64,000 nucleotides of DNA from JBHJGP01 sp050331695 (GCA_050331695.1 JBHJGP010000012.1:1-64000); one strand, 5' to 3'. Shown: positions 26,546 through 34,927, counted from the first letter of the stretch. The notes: generated by a model not told the origin, from the letters alone. Numbers and translations: made by a program.

Positions 26546-27532
26546 ATGAAGGCGATGGTATTCGACGGGGTCGGTGAGCCTTTGCGCTTGAGGGAGATCC
26601 CCATACCCCGGCCGAGACCTGCTGAGGTGCTCATCGAGATCACCGCCTGCGGCGTTTGCCGCACCGATCTGCACATCGTCGATGGCGAGCTGACATCGCG
26701 CAAACTGCCCCTGGTTCCGGGACACGAGATCGTCGGCCGGATCGTCGAACTCGGCGAAGGCGTCGATACGCTGCAGACGAACATGAGGGTCGGCGTGCCG
26801 TGGCTCGGTCACACCTGTGGCGTTTGCCCTTACTGCCGTTCAGGCGTCGAGAACCTCTGCGATCGACCGCAATTCACAGGCTACACGCGGGAGGGTGGCT
26901 ATGCCGAGGCTTGCGTCGCGGACGCTTCTTACGTTCTGGCGCTGCCGGATGGACCAAGCGACGCGGAGCTTGCGCCTCTGCTCTGTGCGGGTCTCATCGG
27001 CTACCGTTCCTTGCGGATGGCGGGCGACACCCAAAGGATCGGGCTCTACGGTTTTGGCGCCGCCGCTCATCTCGTGGCTCAGGTAGCCCGCTGGCAAGGG
27101 CGCCGGGTCTTCGCCTTCACCCGACCCGGGGACGCCAAGACGAAAGCCTTCGCCAAGGAATTGGGGGCGGTCTGGGCTGGCGACTCCAATGAACAGCCGC
27201 CGGAGCAATTGGATGCGGCGATCATCTTCGCGCCGGTAGGTGCGCTTGTGCCGACCGCTCTTCGAGCGATTCGCAAGGGCGGCAGTGTCGTCTGCGCCGG
27301 CATTCACATGAGCGACATTCCGAGTTTTCCCTACAAAGATCTCTGGCAGGAGCGCAGCGTTCGATCCGTCGCCAATCTAACCCGCCGGGATGGCCTGGAT
27401 TTTTTGTCAGCCGCATCGAAAGCGGGTGTCAGGACGAGCATCGAAACCTTCCCGTTAAACGACGCCAACGAAGCTCTTCAGAGGCTGCGCGAGGGCCGGG
27501 TCTCAGGCGCTGCCGTACTGACCATGGTCTAA
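26546..27532 (+). CDS. Zinc-dependent alcohol dehydrogenase family protein
   Basis: A 328-residue medium-chain dehydrogenase. Catalytic zinc ligands Cys38 and His60-Glu61 and the structural zinc set Cys91, Cys94, Cys97, Cys105 are all visible. A nucleotide-binding segment (G-L-Y-G-F-G-A-A-A-H) follows in the middle. I chose ATG 26546 because the family starts directly with M-K-A-M-V-F. It probably interconverts an alcohol and aldehyde with NAD(P). A FixK/FNR-type site upstream suggests induction at low oxygen, fitting a fermentative redox-balancing role. Confidence 0.9.
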   Translation: MKAMVFDGVGEPLRLREIPIPRPRPAEVLIEITACGVCRTDLHIVDGELTSRKLPLVPGHEIVGRIVELGEGVDTLQTNMRVGVPWLGHTCGVCPYCRSGVENLCDRPQFTGYTREGGYAEACVADASYVLALPDGPSDAELAPLLCAGLIGYRSLRMAGDTQRIGLYGFGAAAHLVAQVARWQGRRVFAFTRPGDAKTKAFAKELGAVWAGDSNEQPPEQLDAAIIFAPVGALVPTALRAIRKGGSVVCAGIHMSDIPSFPYKDLWQERSVRSVANLTRRDGLDFLSAASKAGVRTSIETFPLNDANEALQRLREGRVSGAAVLTMV

Positions 27533-28126
27533 CGCTGGTAATTTGGCGCCTGACCACGACTTCATCGCCTGGCCAACCAACAGCGGCACAAGACTGGCGC
27601 CCACGGTGAGCGCCCAGCCGGCGGCGACAGGCTGGAAAAACGTCCGTCACCAGGTTCAGGAACAGGATTTGCAAAGGCAGGATCGGCAAGGGTATGCCGC
27701 TCAGCGACGCCAGCCTCGACCAGGACGATATCGCCCGGAACCAGCTCCTTTGCGGGTCGCTCCTCGAAGACGCCGTCCCGCCGCACTTTCGCCGTGACGA
27801 CGCTGAGCCGGCAAAGCGCCTCCAGTGAGCGGACTGCCCGGAGCTCGGTTAAGAAACCGATGGCCGAACAAAAAGGAGATAAGCGCCGCGACGCTCAATA
27901 AGCCGACGATCAGGCTCTTGATCCGATTGTAGAGAATGATGAAGAGGCTTTTGGGCTTCGCCTCCTTCAGCGCGTTGAAGCCATATCGCGATCTGAGGCG
28001 GCCCACCGGGTCCGAGCTTAGGCCCGTTTTGGCGACCAGGTTCAGACGCAGCAAGAGCTCGTCGGCGGAAACCGCATGCGGGTCGTCGATCACCTGGAAC
28101 CGGCCTAACAATCGAGCAAGAGGCAC
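27531..28126 (-). pseudogene. Remnant of a cation-transporting P-type ATPase
   Basis: Read on the minus strand, fragments of one P-type ATPase appear in correct order but in different frames. An N-terminal cation-ATPase segment (G-L-S-S-D-P-V-G-R-L-R-S-R-Y-G-F-N) with the first membrane helix ends near 27863. An actuator-domain piece (K-E-L-V-P-G-D-I-V-L-V-E-A-G) spans 27848-27720. A C-terminal membrane piece (L-P-L-Q-I-L-F-L-N-L-V-T-D-V-F-P) lies at 27700-27625, and a final helix (G-W-A-L-T-V-G-A-S-L) reaches about 27531. The phosphorylation domain with D-K-T-G-T is entirely missing and at least three frame changes are present, so the gene is dead. Upstream lies a FixK/FNR-type site. Confidence 0.82.
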
Positions 28127-28165
28127 CCGTGGCCGCCGCCATAATGGGCTCCGAGAATGGGACGT

Positions 28166-28179
28166 TTGACGAGGGTCAA
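28166..28179. promoter_or_regulatory. Candidate FixK/FNR box
   Basis: TTGAC-GAGG-GTCAA, a perfect 5-bp dyad. Its centre is 91.5 bp before the lipoprotein start on the plus strand and 46.5 bp before the likely start of the P-type ATPase remnant on the minus strand. Confidence 0.7.
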
Positions 28180-28263
28180 AAAACCGAGCCGCGGGTGCCG
28201 CTAGACTGTCGTTCAATCAGGTCGGAAAGCCTGATTGACCTCTGAATTTGTCGGGAAAGTTCC

Positions 28264-28533
28264 ATGGCTGATCGTCTTGTTCCACCGTTTTATCGCCTCA
28301 GCGCCACGCTTTTATTGGTCGGCGGCCTGGCCGCTTGCGCCGGTCTCAGTGAGGAGGATCGAGCGCTTCTCGAAAGTGTAAGAACCTCGGCCCAGGAGGC
28401 CGCCACCTCCGCCGAACAGAGCGCCGACCGAGCCGCGCAAGCAGCCGAGGACGCGGAGAACGCCAGGCTCGCCGCCGAGCGGATCCAGGAAGCTCAGCAA
28501 GCGCAGTTCGATCAAGGTTTGAACAAGCGCTAG
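28264..28533 (+). CDS. Small alanine-rich outer-membrane lipoprotein (Lpp/OprI-like)
   Basis: An 89-residue precursor. The hydrophobic signal ends in the lipobox L-A-A-C with Cys25, so it should be lipidated. The mature part is a helix rich in Ala with heptad-like A-A-x-x-A-E-x-A repeats, resembling the alanine-zipper of Lpp or OprI. A role in envelope structure is plausible. It converges with the L,D-transpeptidase gene, overlapping its stop by four bases. An upstream FixK/FNR-type site suggests low-oxygen control. Confidence 0.75.
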   Translation: MADRLVPPFYRLSATLLLVGGLAACAGLSEEDRALLESVRTSAQEAATSAEQSADRAAQAAEDAENARLAAERIQEAQQAQFDQGLNKR

Positions 28534-29432
28534 CGGGATATGCGAACCGGGCGTCCGGTGGCTTCCCGGCGTGTCTGATCGACGAGGGTCCAGTCGATCA
28601 TCACGCCTGCGACGTCCGCTTCCTGCTTGATCCGCTGCAAGAGACCGCCCGGCCGCTCGAGGGCGACAGCTGCCGAGCGGTCCATCTCAACGCCGTGCTG
28701 ACGATCACCGTGCACTTCCAGGTAAAGCGCCCCGTCGCTCCAGCCCAGCTTGACCGGCTCGTCGACGATCTCGACCCGCATACCGATCCGAGCCAAGCCG
28801 AACAGTTCGATGATATCGTCGTTGAACAAGCGGATGCAGCCGCGGCTGACTTGGCGCCCGATGCCGGCAGGCTTATTGGTTCCGTGGATCAGATAGTTCT
28901 GCCAGCCGATGCGTATTGCACGGGGGCCAAGGGGATTGTCCGGCCCTGGCGGCACGGCCACGGGCAGATCCGGGTTGGTCTCTCTGTGCTGAGCTGTTGG
29001 TCGCCAGGTCGGATTGCGGCGCATCTCGGTGACCTCAGCGACCATGAGCGGCGTCTCGTGATGCTCCCGGCCGATGCCTACGGGCCAGGAACGGGGGACG
29101 GATCCGTCGTCGGGAAAATGGTAAATCCGGAAATCGCCGAGATTGATGACGAGCCCCGGGGCCCGGGCTGTCGGCAGCAAATGTAGGGTCGGAAGAACAA
29201 CCCTCGTCCCGACCGTCGGTGTCCAGGGTTCGATGTCCGGATTGGCGGCGATCAATTCGTCGTAACCAATGCCGTAACGGGTCCCGATGCCGAGCAACGT
29301 CTCGCCGGGTTCGACCTGATGAACGCCGGGCGCACCGATCAATGCAGGCTCGCCACGCTCTTCGCCCTGAACGATAGCGGCCGCGCAAATAATCAGCAAA
29401 AAAGAATGCGCCAAAGTGAACCAGCGTATCAC
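28530..29432 (-). CDS. L,D-transpeptidase with LysM domain (YkuD family)
   Basis: A 300-residue envelope enzyme. An N-terminal hydrophobic signal is followed by a LysM domain (V-E-P-G-E-T-L-L-G-I-G-T-R-Y-G-I-G-Y-D-E-L) and a YkuD catalytic domain. The latter has the motif H-G-T-N followed by S-R-G-C-I-R-L, which supplies the catalytic His and Cys. It forms 3-3 cross-links in peptidoglycan or attaches lipoproteins. The start is a GTG at 29432; longer in-frame extension upstream lacks coding character. A FixK/FNR-type site is centred 71.5 bp upstream. The adjacent Lpp-like lipoprotein could be its substrate. Confidence 0.85.
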   Translation of the reverse strand: MIRWFTLAHSFLLIICAAAIVQGEERGEPALIGAPGVHQVEPGETLLGIGTRYGIGYDELIAANPDIEPWTPTVGTRVVLPTLHLLPTARAPGLVINLGDFRIYHFPDDGSVPRSWPVGIGREHHETPLMVAEVTEMRRNPTWRPTAQHRETNPDLPVAVPPGPDNPLGPRAIRIGWQNYLIHGTNKPAGIGRQVSRGCIRLFNDDIIELFGLARIGMRVEIVDEPVKLGWSDGALYLEVHGDRQHGVEMDRSAAVALERPGGLLQRIKQEADVAGVMIDWTLVDQTRREATGRPVRISR

Positions 29433-29496
29433 CGGTCTTTGTTCCCCGACATCGTGATCGTTCCCCCATTTCTGCGCCGGCCCTGCCCTTTGCCGT

Positions 29497-29510
29497 TTGA
29501 TCTCCGTCAA
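29497..29510. promoter_or_regulatory. Candidate FixK/FNR box (divergent)
   Basis: TTGAT-CTCC-GTCAA lies midway between the L,D-transpeptidase start (71.5 bp) and the divergent small gene (69.5 bp), so it could drive both directions. Confidence 0.65.
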
Positions 29511-29572
29511 TAGACCGCATGTCCGCCTCGGCGATCCTGGCTGCCAAACCCGGAATCGGCAGGGGGAAGGCC

Positions 29573-29773
29573 ATGGAACGAACGGAAGCCGAGGCAATCG
29601 CCAGAAGAATGACCGAAACGTTTGGCTACAAAGCCGAGGCCGTGGCGACGCGGCGGCTGGCGTTCGATCTGCGGATCGCCAATAGCGCTGGCGTTCGTCG
29701 GTGGAGCTTGATCCGAGAAGCCATTCGAGAGACACCGCGCGGCGCCAAAAAGACCCGCTCCCAGCGGACATGA
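29573..29773 (+). CDS. Small basic protein of unknown function
   Basis: A 66-residue basic protein beginning M-E-R-T-E-A-E-A-I-A-R-R. A GGGGAAGG stretch sits a few bases before the ATG, and a FixK/FNR-type site is at the usual distance upstream. I do not recognise a family. It converges with the APH/P-loop kinase gene. The combination of a ribosome-binding site and a regulatory site makes it more likely real than chance. Confidence 0.5.
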   Translation: MERTEAEAIARRMTETFGYKAEAVATRRLAFDLRIANSAGVRRWSLIREAIRETPRGAKKTRSQRT

Positions 29774-29802
29774 CGGTTACGTGGCTGGACCATGTGGCGT
29801 GG

Positions 29803-31332
29803 CTAGCCTGAGCGGATTGCTTCCAGGGCATTGCCTTGCGTTTGGTCGGGTGTGCCGCTCGCATCCACCGACCGCCAAGCCAGAAGACCTGTGCCTCGCT
29901 CGACCTGCTTGTCCAGCACCTCGACGGTGGCATCGGACGCGTCGCCGAAGCGGGCGGACACGCGCGCTCTTAGGACGTCGAGGGGCGCTTCCAGCCAAAT
30001 TCCGGTGAAAGGCACGGCCAGGCGTTCGGCCAATGCCTCAACCCGCCGTCTGTCGGCTTCGTCCATGAATGTGGCATCCAAAAGAACGGTCTGCTGGTTT
30101 CCGAGGGCTCGGGCGGCGTCCCTGAGCATCCGAGAATAGATCCGGTGGTTAACCTCCGCGCGGTAGGCGTCTGGGCCTAAATACTGCTCGGGAGTGAGCT
30201 CAAACAACCTCTTGCGGATGACATCGCTCCGCAACACGACAGCGCCCGGTCCTCGAGCCAGGCGCAGGGCCAGATCGGCGGCGGCACGGGATTTGCCGCT
30301 GCCGGACAAGCCACCGATGGCGATCAGCCGAGGCTCGGCTGATCGCCACATCAAAGCATCGATGGCCAGAGTCTCGAAGGTTGCGATGAGAGCGGTACGG
30401 TCCGTGCCCGGTGGGCCCAGGGCCGTGGCCATGGCTCGGATGCCAGCCCGGAGAGAAACGAACAGCGGCAAAAGCCCAAGGCCCCCATAGTCCCGAGTCC
30501 AGGCCAAATACCGATTGAGCAGGAGGTTCGCCAGGTCCCGGCGCTCGAAGCGGATCAAGTCCATCAGCGGAAAGGCCAGATCGTAGAGGACGTCGCCGCA
30601 GGCGATGGCATCGTCGAACTCGATCGCATCGAAGGGCGTCGGCTGGTTCTGAAACAAGCAGATATTGGCCAGATGCATGTCGCCATGGATCCGGCGGACA
30701 AAACCGTGGCGACGGCGGGCTTCGATCTTGGCCGCCGAACGGGCCGTCTCACGCTTCAAGAGTGCCGCCCATCTCAAAGGGCTACCGACGTTTTCGTCCC
30801 GGCTGCGGGCTTGGATCAGATGCTTGCCGATGTAGCGACGGAAGAAGGCAAGCTGCTGAACCCGGCCCTGCTCGACCTCCCGGCGGCTGGTCCGGTGGAC
30901 GGCGGCGATCCGGTCAGCCAGGGCGGTGACGTGTCGCTCGGACAAACGGCCGTCCTGAACCATGTGGTCGAACTGCGTACCGCTGTCGAAGCGCGCCATC
31001 TGGACGAGCCATTCGACGGGCTTGCCGAGACCATCAATCGCAAGCGTTTCGTCTTGCCGGGTCACCGCAACAACGCCTCGATAGAGCGCTTCGGCATAGC
31101 TGCGATTGGCGGCGATCTCCCGTCGGCAATAGGCCAGACGTTTGGCGAGGCTCGAATAGTCGACGAAGTCGAGGCGAACCGCTCGCTTCATCTTATAGAC
31201 GCGATCACAAAGCAAAAAGACGTGGGAAATGTGGGTATCGATCCGCTCCACGGGCTCGCCGCAATAGGCTTCGCTCCGGGAGAGGAAATCGACCACCTCC
31301 GATAGTTCAGCCCGGTCGCCTGCTCCAGCCAA
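29803..31332 (-). CDS. Bifunctional aminoglycoside-phosphotransferase-like / P-loop kinase protein
   Basis: A 509-residue two-domain protein. Residues about 25-320 are APH/protein-kinase-like, with the catalytic loop H-G-D-M-H-L-A-N-I (216-224) and metal-binding F-D-D. Residues about 333-500 are a P-loop kinase with Walker A G-G-L-S-G-S-G-K-S (340-348). This COG2187/COG0645 architecture is that of mycobacterial Rv2004c, a DosR-regulon member of unknown function. It follows the universal stress protein gene on the same strand after 54 bases, the same pairing as Rv2005c/Rv2004c. Its substrate is unknown; antibiotic resistance is unlikely. Confidence 0.8.
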   Translation of the reverse strand: MAGAGDRAELSEVVDFLSRSEAYCGEPVERIDTHISHVFLLCDRVYKMKRAVRLDFVDYSSLAKRLAYCRREIAANRSYAEALYRGVVAVTRQDETLAIDGLGKPVEWLVQMARFDSGTQFDHMVQDGRLSERHVTALADRIAAVHRTSRREVEQGRVQQLAFFRRYIGKHLIQARSRDENVGSPLRWAALLKRETARSAAKIEARRRHGFVRRIHGDMHLANICLFQNQPTPFDAIEFDDAIACGDVLYDLAFPLMDLIRFERRDLANLLLNRYLAWTRDYGGLGLLPLFVSLRAGIRAMATALGPPGTDRTALIATFETLAIDALMWRSAEPRLIAIGGLSGSGKSRAAADLALRLARGPGAVVLRSDVIRKRLFELTPEQYLGPDAYRAEVNHRIYSRMLRDAARALGNQQTVLLDATFMDEADRRRVEALAERLAVPFTGIWLEAPLDVLRARVSARFGDASDATVEVLDKQVERGTGLLAWRSVDASGTPDQTQGNALEAIRSG

Positions 31333-31386
31333 ACCGATTCCTTTCGGAAAAAAGACGGCCTGGTGTTGCCCGGCGACGCGAGGCCG

Positions 31387-32286
31387 CTAATGCGCCATCA
31401 AGACGGGTACCTGCGTGTTTTTCAGTGTCTCCACTGTGACCCCGCCGATGACTGCTTCCCGAAATCTGGAATGGCTGTAGGCGCCAATCACGAGCAACCC
31501 GGCGCCCAATTCCGTCGCCCGCCGGCCGAGGGCGCCGGCAATGGAATCGCCTGGGCGCGGATAGGTGGCAACGCTTGCGTTAACGCCGTAGCGGGACAGC
31601 ATCGTCGCCAGGCTTTCTCCCGGACCGCTTTCCTGAGGCGAGGGATCAAAGACGGCGATTTCGACCGACGTCGCCGCCAGCAAAAACACCATCGATCTGC
31701 GCACGGCACGAAGCGCCTCACGGCTTCCGTCCCAGCCGATCAGCACCGTTTCCGGTGCGATGCCCGAAACACCTTCCGGGCAGACGATCACGGCCGCGTC
31801 GCCACCGAACAGCGCGCCCTCAAGAATGTCGACGGCGACCGACGGAACGCGCTCGCCATAGGGCCGGCCGACCACAACGGCATCGGCGTACCGGACCATT
31901 TCAGCAAAAGAGCTGGCCACGGACGCGTAGGTGCAAACCCGCGGGATCGCTTCGCCGAGGAGGCCCGCTTTAGCGATGTACTCGTTCGCCACCTTGGCGT
32001 GCTCGGCCGAGGCATTTCGTGCCTGGTCGACAAGTTCGGCCATCGCCGCACCGGCGCCGTTGCCGAACGCGTAAGGCGGGATATTTGGGTCGTATCCGAA
32101 GGCGACGACGGTCAAATGAGCATCGTGCTGGCGCGCCAGATCGGCGGCCACATCGAGGCGATGTTTCGATGTGGGATCGCCGTCGACATAGGTCGCGATC
32201 GAATGGAGCTGAGCCGCCGGCTCCTTGGGCGATCTGGCCGAGGTTTCACCTTGCCCTTGGCTCCTGGCCATCGTTGACGTTGTCAT
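31387..32286 (-). CDS. Universal stress protein (UspA family)
   Basis: A 299-residue UspA-family protein. The C-terminal domain carries the nucleotide-loop-like segment G-A-Y-S-H-S-R-F-R-E-A-V-I-G-G-V-T and ends V-P-V-L-M-A-H, typical of the family. The N-terminal half looks like a second, more divergent copy. The ATG at 32286 follows AAGGGAG; upstream in-frame sequence includes the regulatory site and is not coding. It is the first gene of an operon with the APH/P-loop kinase and shares a FixK/FNR-type site with the divergent phasin gene. Confidence 0.87.
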   Translation of the reverse strand: MTTSTMARSQGQGETSARSPKEPAAQLHSIATYVDGDPTSKHRLDVAADLARQHDAHLTVVAFGYDPNIPPYAFGNGAGAAMAELVDQARNASAEHAKVANEYIAKAGLLGEAIPRVCTYASVASSFAEMVRYADAVVVGRPYGERVPSVAVDILEGALFGGDAAVIVCPEGVSGIAPETVLIGWDGSREALRAVRRSMVFLLAATSVEIAVFDPSPQESGPGESLATMLSRYGVNASVATYPRPGDSIAGALGRRATELGAGLLVIGAYSHSRFREAVIGGVTVETLKNTQVPVLMAH

Positions 32287-32358
32287 GGCGCACACTCCCT
32301 TGAAAATCCGTTGTGACGGCAGTTTCCGCGACGGTGGCACAGCTGATTGGCGCCGCCA

Positions 32359-32372
32359 TTGACGTTGGTCAA
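32359..32372. promoter_or_regulatory. Candidate FixK/FNR box (divergent)
   Basis: TTGAC-GTTG-GTCAA, perfect dyad, centred 79.5 bp before the universal stress protein gene and 76.5 bp before the divergent phasin gene. Confidence 0.75.
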
Positions 32373-32441
32373 AACAGGCATCGGCGCCGAGGCTCATCCT
32401 GTGCCCTTAAACAACCGATGAATTAGAGGAGACCCGTTGAC

Positions 32442-32855
32442 ATGGCTCGAGGCGATACCAAAGCCGGGGCAGAGGCCAATCCGCCCTTCGTCATGCCCAT
32501 GATGGACATCAGCGAGTTCATGAACGCCAACCAGAAGGGCTTCAAGGCCGCCGTCGAAGCGCAGAGCCATTTGCTCGGGCGCATGGCGGCCGTGCAGTCC
32601 GAACTCTTCAAGTTCCTCAACCGGCGGCTGAACGAGGACCAGGAAGCGGCCAGGGAGCTGGCGGCCTGCAAATCGGCGACGGACGCTTATACCATCTGTA
32701 GCAAATTCTTCGAAACGGCGGCGCAACAATATTCAGACGAAATGGGACGCCTCGCCGGCATGTATAGTGATCTCGCCCGCGAGACCATGGAAGACGTGCA
32801 GCACCAGGTCGAGGAGACGGCGGACGCAATGAACAACGGCGCCAAGTTGACCTGA
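32442..32855 (+). CDS. Phasin-family polyhydroxyalkanoate granule protein
   Basis: A 137-residue amphipathic helical protein with F-M-N-A-N-Q-K-G-F-K-A-A-V-E-A-Q and long coiled-coil-like helices, as in small phasins that coat PHA granules. GAGGAG precedes the ATG. It is divergent from the universal stress protein gene and shares its FixK/FNR-type site. A PHA synthase lies 9 kb downstream under a similar site, supporting a role in storage polymer at low oxygen. Confidence 0.75.
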   Translation: MARGDTKAGAEANPPFVMPMMDISEFMNANQKGFKAAVEAQSHLLGRMAAVQSELFKFLNRRLNEDQEAARELAACKSATDAYTICSKFFETAAQQYSDEMGRLAGMYSDLARETMEDVQHQVEETADAMNNGAKLT

Positions 32856-32914
32856 CATTTTATGCTCGGGCGCCTGGTTCATCGCAGCCGGCGCAAACCC
32901 AATTAAGGGTTTAG

Positions 32915-32957
32915 GCTTCAGGGTTGTTCGCGATTTGATTGCAGGCAACCCTGAAGC
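32915..32957. repeat. 12-bp perfect inverted repeat with FNR-like loop
   Basis: GCTTCAGGGTTG (32915-32926) and CAACCCTGAAGC (32946-32957) are perfect inverted copies separated by 19 bases. The loop contains TTGAT-TGCA, followed by GGCAA which runs into the second arm, one mismatch from the FixK/FNR core. It sits between the phasin stop and the fixL start. It may be a terminator for the phasin gene, or an operator for fixL; no T-run follows. Confidence 0.5.
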
Positions 32958-33116
32958 TTCCACAAAATCGAGAATACGACGATTTCGCGTCAATTCTTCC
33001 TACGGTCCTTTTCGAGCTTGTCGCGCCTCCCGCTGTTGCGACACATAAAGGGGATACGATGCCCCGGCACCTTCTTCTATGAAGCGTGTCAAGGCGGGCA
33101 TCCTTCAAGTTGCGTG

Positions 33117-34307
33117 ATGCGGGAGACAATCACGATATCTGAAAAGGTGGCATCAGCGGATAGACGGCCCATGGAGGCGTCCCAGCTCGATCTGATTATC
33201 CAGACCGCGCCCGACGCCATCATCTCGATCGACGCCGAGGGCCTTATCAGAAGCTTTAGTCCGGCCGCGGAGAAGATGTTCGGTTACAGTGAGCGAGAGG
33301 TCCTGGGGCAGAACGTCAAGATCTTGATGCCCGAGCCCTATCGAAGCGAGCATGACGGCTATATGGAGCGCTACCTCGCGACCGGGGAGAAGCGCATCAT
33401 CGGGATCGGCCGGGAGGTCCGCGCTCTCCGAAAAAACGGCGAGATCTTCGCAGCGGAGCTTGCGGTCGGTGAACTGGCGGACAACGGCGCCTCGATTTTC
33501 ACCGGTTTTATCCGCGACGTGACCGACCGGGTCGAAGCCGTCCGCCGGGCCGGCCGCCTGCAACATGCCCTCGACCAAGTGTCGCGCATCCGAACGCTCG
33601 GCGAGATGTCGCCCGCCCTGGCCCACGAAATCAATCAGCCGCTGACTGCGATCTCCAATATCGCTAAGGCGTCCGAACGGGGCTTGAGCGATGATCAGCC
33701 CGATGTCGAGAAGGCGTCGCATCTGCTGGCCGACGTCGCGATCGAGGCCCGGCGGGCAGGCGAAATCATCAAACGGATGCGCAGCCTGGTCGATCGCGGC
33801 CGGGCCGAACCCCGCGCCGAAGACATCAATGATATCGTACAAGAAGCCGTCAAACTGACCCGCTCAACGGCGGCTCGCGACGACCTTCACGTCGACTGTC
33901 ATCTGGCCCAAGGCCTGCCGAGGGTGAAAGCCGACCGCATTCAGATCCAGCAGGTCATCGTCAATCTCATGCGTAATGCCGTGGAGGCATTGACCGGTGA
34001 GGATCGCATCGACGTCCACATCTCGACGGCGCTGGAAGCGACCTCCGGTTCGGTCATCATCTCGGCCGTGACCCATGAGGACGGGCGGGTTCGAGTGACC
34101 GTCAGCGACACCGGACCAGGCATTCCCGAAACCATGTTAGAGGATGTGTTCGAGCCCTTCACGACCGGCAAAGCCTCCGGCCTCGGCGTCGGTCTTGCCA
34201 TCTGCCGGTCGATCATAGACGCCCATGGCGGCAGAATCTGGGCCGAGAACAACAGCCACGGCGGTGCCGATGTTCATTTCACCTTGCCGGTCGCGGAGGA
34301 TGGATGA
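33117..34307 (+). CDS. fixL: FixL-like haem-PAS oxygen-sensing histidine kinase
   Basis: A 396-residue soluble kinase. The PAS domain (about 24-135) closely follows Bradyrhizobium FixL. The segment E-H-D-G-Y-M-E-R places His79 where FixL has its haem ligand His200. Arg85 and Arg99 fall at the positions of FixL Arg206 and Arg220, and the I-I-G-I-G run is conserved. FixL His214 is Arg here. The kinase core has the phospho-acceptor His170 in L-A-H-E-I-N-Q-P-L and intact N and G boxes. There are no membrane segments. I chose ATG 33117; 33171 is possible. It overlaps fixJ by four bases. Expected action: kinase active when haem is oxygen-free, phosphorylating FixJ. Confidence 0.87.
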   Translation: MRETITISEKVASADRRPMEASQLDLIIQTAPDAIISIDAEGLIRSFSPAAEKMFGYSEREVLGQNVKILMPEPYRSEHDGYMERYLATGEKRIIGIGREVRALRKNGEIFAAELAVGELADNGASIFTGFIRDVTDRVEAVRRAGRLQHALDQVSRIRTLGEMSPALAHEINQPLTAISNIAKASERGLSDDQPDVEKASHLLADVAIEARRAGEIIKRMRSLVDRGRAEPRAEDINDIVQEAVKLTRSTAARDDLHVDCHLAQGLPRVKADRIQIQQVIVNLMRNAVEALTGEDRIDVHISTALEATSGSVIISAVTHEDGRVRVTVSDTGPGIPETMLEDVFEPFTTGKASGLGVGLAICRSIIDAHGGRIWAENNSHGGADVHFTLPVAEDG

Positions 34308-34927
34308 CCGCTGGCCCTCGCTTGATTCAACTGGTCGAAGATGATGCGTCCGTCCAGCGCTCGCTGGCAGCACTGTTGGAGACCTGGCGCTTCGAGGTTC
34401 AGGTCTATGGCGACGGCGATCGCTTCTTGGGCCAGGCAGATGCTTGCGACGCCTGTTGCATTCTTCTCGACGTGCGCCTGCCTGGCCGCGATGGTCTCTC
34501 GGTGCTGACCGAGCTGCGCAGCCGAGGGATCGCAACGCCGGTCATCGTCATCACCGGCCACGGTGACGTGCCGCTCGCCGTTCGCGCGATCAAATCCGGT
34601 GCCCAGGACTTCATCGAAAAACCCTTTGACGGGGACGCCTTGGTCGAGCGGATCCAAGCCCTTGCCGGAAAAGAGACGGATGCTCTCGGTGACGAAGCGA
34701 CGAGCGAGCCCCGGTTCGGCACGCTGACGCCGCGCGAAACCGAGGTCATGCGTCTTGTCGTTGCCGGAAACTCGAATAAGGAGATCGCGCGAGCCTTGGG
34801 CGTCAGTCCGAAGACGATCGAAGTGCATCGGGCTCGAGTGATGCGAAAAACGGGCGCGCCGACGCTGTCTCATCTTATCCGCCTGGCGATCAAGTCAGGG
34901 ATCGATCCCGAAGCGGCCCGCGTCTAG
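34304..34927 (+). CDS. fixJ: FixJ-like response regulator
   Basis: A 207-residue response regulator. The receiver domain has E-D-D (12-14), phospho-acceptor Asp56 in L-D-V-R-L-P-G and Lys in E-K-P-F. A LuxR-type helix-turn-helix covers the C-terminus, with L-T-P-R-E-T-E-V-M and S-N-K-E-I-A-R-A-L-G-V-S-P-K-T-I-E-V-H-R. It is coupled to the FixL-like gene by an ATGA overlap. By the known FixLJ pathway, phosphorylated FixJ activates fixK, which is the next gene downstream. Confidence 0.9.
   Translation: MTAGPRLIQLVEDDASVQRSLAALLETWRFEVQVYGDGDRFLGQADACDACCILLDVRLPGRDGLSVLTELRSRGIATPVIVITGHGDVPLAVRAIKSGAQDFIEKPFDGDALVERIQALAGKETDALGDEATSEPRFGTLTPRETEVMRLVVAGNSNKEIARALGVSPKTIEVHRARVMRKTGAPTLSHLIRLAIKSGIDPEAARV

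Noticed and set aside
29803..31332. Aminoglycoside resistance gene
   Set aside because: The kinase-like domain is fused to a P-loop kinase and paired with a Usp gene, the layout of Rv2004c-type proteins rather than of resistance enzymes.
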